NCBI RefSeq assembly: GCF_003260975.1
Contig: NZ_CP030041.1
Coordinates: 2,589,001 to 2,653,000, forward strand
Length of the DNA stretch: 64,000 bases
Direction of reading: 5' to 3'
Source: Echinicola strongylocentroti
Lineage (GTDB): Bacteria > Bacteroidota > Bacteroidia > Cytophagales > Cyclobacteriaceae
Positions 61,153-64,000 of the stretch are shown piece after piece. A program made the position numbers and the translations under genes. Below the pieces are notes generated by a model that was not told the DNA's origin, did not search any database, and worked only from the letters and a program-made list of their open reading frames with translations. Positions within the stretch are counted from its first letter, which is position 1; the number at the start of each line of letters is the position of its first letter.

Positions 61153-63279
61153 ATGATTACCCCAAAGGAAGTACTGAAGAATTTTTATGGATACGATAAT
61201 TTTCGCGGTCAGCAAGAGGCCATTATCCAGAGCATTTTAAAGAAGCAGGACACCATCGTCCTTATGCCCACTGGTGGTGGCAAATCCGTCTGCTATCAAA
61301 TCCCAGCCATGGTCAATGAGGGCCTTACGCTGGTCATTTCACCACTGATTGCCTTGATGAAAGATCAAGTCGATGCGCTCAATGGCATAGGCATCGCTGC
61401 CGCCTATCTCAATTCTTCCCAGAGTGCCAGTGAACAACGTTTTGTCTCCGAAGAAATCAAGTCAGGCAAGTTGAAGCTACTCTATGTAGCGCCAGAAAGG
61501 CTCTTTGGTGGTGCTTTTCCGCTTACTGAAACCCTCAAAGCCACCCCAATGTCCCTAGTGGCCATTGATGAAGCACACTGTGTGTCCCAGTGGGGACATG
61601 ATTTCAGACCTGACTACTTGATGATTGGCCGGCTGAGACAGGAACTGCCTGCTGTGCCCTTTATAGCACTTACTGCTACAGCAGACAAGCAGACCCGGGC
61701 AGACATCGCTGATAAACTGGGGCTAAAAAAACCAAAGTGGTTTATCTCCAGCTTTGACAGACCCAATATTACCTACCGCATTGTCCCCAAAAGAAATTCG
61801 TTTGACAAGCTATTGGAGTTTTTGGAATACCACCAGAAGAATTCGGGCATCATCTACTGCCTGTCCCGTAAAAACGTCGAAGACATGGCTGATCGGCTGC
61901 AAGCTGCCGGGCTTTCTGCCTTACCTTACCATGCGGGCCTTGACAGACAGACGCGCGCCAGCCACCAAGAAAAATTCATCAAAGATGAGGTCAAAATCAT
62001 GGTGGCCACCATCGCCTTTGGTATGGGGATCGACAAGTCCAATGTGCGTTTTGTGGTCCACATGAACATGCCTCAAAATGTCGAGAGCTACTATCAGGAA
62101 ACTGGGCGTGCAGGTCGTGACGGACTGCCCAGTGATGCCTTGCTCTTTTACAGCTATGCGGATGTGATGACCCTCCAGCGTATGATCGACACTCCTGACA
62201 ATCCGGAATATTCGGAAGTCATGCTGGGCAAGCTGGACAAAATGAAAAACTTCTGCCAATCCAACACCTGTAGGAGAAAGTACCTCTTAGGCTACTTTGG
62301 TGAGGAGGAGCAAAAGGACTGCGGCAACTGTGACCGCTGCCTGAGCAAAGGCAACAAACAAGACATGACCATGCCATCCCAGATGCTACTGTCCGCCATC
62401 GTCCGGCTCAAAGAAAATTATGGACTTGGCTATTGCGTCCTGGTACTGCGAGGATCTAAATCTGCCAAGATCCAAGAAGAGCACAAATCGCTGTCAGTAT
62501 ATGGCGTCGGCAAGGACAAAACCGAAGATTTTTGGAAAAAACTTGGACAACACCTCCAACAAGAAGGGTACTTGGCAGAAGCTGGCACGCAGTTTCCTAC
62601 GTTAAAGCTCACTACCACAGCTTGGGAAAAACTGAAAAACAGGGAAAAATTCCTTCTCAACATGGAGGAAGGTGCGCTGGAGCATCAAAAGAAAAGTACG
62701 CCTTATGAAGAAGAACTTTTTGAAGAGCTCAAACGCATCCGTTTCGGTCTTGCCCAGAAGGAAAATGTACCACCCTATGTGATTTTTTCTGATAATACCT
62801 TGGTAGAAATGGCCACTTATCTTCCGCAAGACCATGAGGCCTTTTTACAAATGTCAGGCGTAGGGCAACTTAAGGCTGAAAATTATGAAGGCCACTTTGT
62901 CCCCATAATCAACGCTTATGCTGAAGAACACCAGCTCAAATCCAAAAAGAAACTTACTGTCAATAAAAGCCCAACAAGCAACCGCTCTGGGGTTTCCAAA
63001 ACGGAACTGGTCACGCTACAACACCTTAGGGATGGCTTGGATCTATTTGAAATAGCAAAAGAACGAGAGATGAGCCTGACCACCATCGAGGGGCATATTG
63101 CCAAATTGGTTAGGCTGAAAAAAATCAGCGCAGAAGCTTTTGTATCCAAGGACGACCTGCTAAACATACGGCTATTTTACAGAAGGCAAGAAGGACGGTT
63201 CCTAAAACCCATCAAAGAACATTTTGGTGATCGCTATTCTTACTTTCAGATAAAAGTCGCCATCGCTGAAGAGCAATAA
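61153..63279 (+). CDS. recQ: ATP-dependent DNA helicase RecQ
   Basis: This 708-residue 3'-5' helicase takes part in recombination and restart of stalled replication. Motifs: FRGQQEAIIQSI (motif 0), Walker A MPTGGGKSVCYQIP, DEAH in IDEAHCVSQWGHDFRP, FIALTATAD, and motif VI QETGRAGRDG. The zinc-binding region has four cysteines (FCQSNTCRRKYLL, CGNCDRC). A winged-helix RQC domain and an HRDC domain (about 520-600) follow. The last 100 residues add a helix-turn-helix-like segment (LFEIAKEREMSLTTIEGHIA) typical of longer RecQ forms. Start at 61153 is supported by the family's N-terminus. No terminator or consensus promoter was identified. Confidence 0.95.
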   Translation: MITPKEVLKNFYGYDNFRGQQEAIIQSILKKQDTIVLMPTGGGKSVCYQIPAMVNEGLTLVISPLIALMKDQVDALNGIGIAAAYLNSSQSASEQRFVSEEIKSGKLKLLYVAPERLFGGAFPLTETLKATPMSLVAIDEAHCVSQWGHDFRPDYLMIGRLRQELPAVPFIALTATADKQTRADIADKLGLKKPKWFISSFDRPNITYRIVPKRNSFDKLLEFLEYHQKNSGIIYCLSRKNVEDMADRLQAAGLSALPYHAGLDRQTRASHQEKFIKDEVKIMVATIAFGMGIDKSNVRFVVHMNMPQNVESYYQETGRAGRDGLPSDALLFYSYADVMTLQRMIDTPDNPEYSEVMLGKLDKMKNFCQSNTCRRKYLLGYFGEEEQKDCGNCDRCLSKGNKQDMTMPSQMLLSAIVRLKENYGLGYCVLVLRGSKSAKIQEEHKSLSVYGVGKDKTEDFWKKLGQHLQQEGYLAEAGTQFPTLKLTTTAWEKLKNREKFLLNMEEGALEHQKKSTPYEEELFEELKRIRFGLAQKENVPPYVIFSDNTLVEMATYLPQDHEAFLQMSGVGQLKAENYEGHFVPIINAYAEEHQLKSKKKLTVNKSPTSNRSGVSKTELVTLQHLRDGLDLFEIAKEREMSLTTIEGHIAKLVRLKKISAEAFVSKDDLLNIRLFYRRQEGRFLKPIKEHFGDRYSYFQIKVAIAEEQ

Positions 63280-63452
63280 GCATTATTGAGGTGCTTAACG
63301 CCTGGAACCAAATACGTTTAGTGAGTATGTATTTGGTTTCACTGGTTCTACATATTTTCATTGGTCAATTATTTTTCTTGCTGTACTTAGTTGGATCATT
63401 AAATCGATTACCCATCCGCCATTGGAGCGTAGAAACAGTGGAGAGAACCGTC

Positions 63453-63476
63453 GTTCCGACAGCTATGCTGCGGAAC
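63453..63476 (+). repeat. Hairpin with GTTCCG/CGGAAC stem
   Basis: GTTCCG-A-CAGC-TAT-GCTG-CGGAAC folds into a 10-bp stem with one bulge and a 3-nt loop. Looks REP-like. Confidence 0.5.
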
Positions 63477-63500
63477 CATTAGTACCAAACCTTTTTTATT

Positions 63501-63589
63501 GGCTTTAGGGCATCATGCCGTAGGCATCGAAGCTTGGTAACAACCACGACCATCAGTCCTCAGTAATGTGCCGTAGGTACATCACATTT
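63501..63589 (-). repeat. 89-bp interspersed repeat, copy 2
   Basis: Reverse-complement counterpart of 3153-3240. It contains the small hairpin ATGCC-GTA-GGCAT (63515-63527). Confidence 0.7.
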
Positions 63590-63618
63590 GAGCGATTAAT
63601 TCTTAGCTGTTCTTAGCT

Positions 63619-63667
63619 GTTCGAGATTTGTAATCCCGAACCGAGATAATGGGGATTTGAAATCCCC
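63619..63667. repeat. Two REP-like hairpins
   Basis: GTTCGAGATT-TGT-AATCCCGAAC (63619-63641; one mismatch) and GGGGATT-TGA-AATCCCC (63651-63667) belong to the same hairpin family as the cluster at 4994-5226, in inverted orientation. Confidence 0.65.
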
Positions 63668-63765
63668 TTAGCCAGTTATGAATAACGCAGACATCAATAA
63701 GAATATAGGTTTTCAGCAACTTACAGATGTTAGCCTAGCGGCTATGGTCTAGCTGCCAGACAGAA

Positions 63766-63870
63766 CCGAAAACTAAAGTGAAGCGGCTGATTTTGTCAGC
63801 CGCGGCGGATCAGATCGCAATACCTCTGCGCCATGACGTAGATAGGCTAATGCATATTCCGGGTTTAAAC
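63766..63870 (+). repeat. MITE-like repeat, partial or rearranged copy C
   Basis: Blocks CCGAAAACTAAAGTGAAGCG (63766) and ATAGGCTAATGCATATTCCG (63838) match the family, but the sequence between them differs from copies A and B, and the left arm is not recognisable. Confidence 0.5.
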
Positions 63871-64000
63871 CGGGTTTTTTAATACAACTTTGTTATCCTT
63901 GAACCTTTTTATTTGATCCCAAATTGAATGATCCTCAAAAGCAATAATTTGTCAAGTTATAACATTCCTTATCACCATAAGGTATCCCCAAAGCACCTAA

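Larger units (their letters stand above)
63280..64000. other. Gene-free right end rich in repeats
   Basis: No credible ORF. It includes an element-end-like sequence (63312-63350), a hairpin (63453-63476), the second 89-bp repeat (63501-63589), two REP-like hairpins (63619-63641 and 63651-63667), and a partial MITE-like copy (63766-63870). Nothing recognised in the last 130 bases. Confidence 0.6.

Noticed and set aside
63291..63482. 63-codon plus-strand open frame after recQ
   Set aside because: Runs through an element-end-like sequence and a hairpin; not protein-like.
1..64000. CRISPR array, prophage or integrated conjugative element
   Set aside because: No regularly spaced direct repeats, cas genes, integrases, phage structural genes or transfer genes were found; the repeats seen are short, dispersed and palindromic.

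Overview
The window looks like a chromosomal segment of a member of the Bacteroidota, most likely Cytophagales/Cyclobacteriaceae (an Echinicola-, Cyclobacterium- or Algoriphagus-like marine bacterium). This is an inference from several signs. There is a SusC/SusD pair, a type IX secretion (T9SS) cargo protein and a bacillithiol enzyme (BshA). Promoters carry the TAnnTTTG -7 box, Shine-Dalgarno sequences are scarce, and DUF4834 and several phylum-typical enzyme variants are present. No prophage, CRISPR array, rRNA operon or intact transposase gene was seen.

Layout. 1-2695: 5' part of gcvP (glycine cleavage). 3368-8224: secreted M28 peptidase, DEAD-box helicase and dihydroorotase. 8311-8637: tRNA-His and a small ORF. 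8753-13179: three-gene glycogen/alpha-glucan operon (debranching enzyme, glycosyltransferase, GH57). 13267-15879: clpB. 15880-17464: long non-coding stretch full of repeats. 17465-19146: rlmN and a small outer-membrane barrel. 22256-19227: four-gene overlapping operon (arginase-fold protein, cytochrome-b5-like protein, BadF-type kinase, MurQ). 22412-25841: nqrF, accD and an MscS channel. 26070-28583: CstA and a lipoprotein metalloprotease. 28897-31995: carB with DUF4834. 32513-34135: lipoprotein. 34591-39182: SusC with a frameshifted SusD. 39910-46342: sucA, odhB and lpd, with a four-helix-bundle gene inserted between odhB and lpd. 46592-54963: SDR protein, MBL hydrolase, fatty-acid-hydroxylase-like protein, bshA and a GH3/beta-lactamase fusion. 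55149-59150: small membrane protein, mutL and two rhomboids in one tight operon. 59443-63279: T9SS cargo protein and recQ. 63280-64000: repeats.

Working together: sucA, odhB and lpd encode the 2-oxoglutarate dehydrogenase complex. carB and dihydroorotase serve pyrimidine synthesis. MurQ, the BadF-type kinase and the GH3 enzyme fit peptidoglycan amino-sugar recycling. The debranching enzyme, glycosyltransferase and GH57 handle glycogen.

The least explained material is between genes. It includes a 172-bp MITE-like family with two near-identical full copies, an internally deleted copy, and one copy apparently split by a second element with 14-bp terminal inverted repeats and a 10-bp target duplication. 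An 89-bp repeat has one copy near each end of the window, and hairpin clusters resemble REP elements. Two coding sequences are frameshifted: SusD (looks like a real or assembly lesion) and the GH3/beta-lactamase, whose shift falls exactly on a U_UUU_UUC slippery heptamer inside the signal-peptide region.
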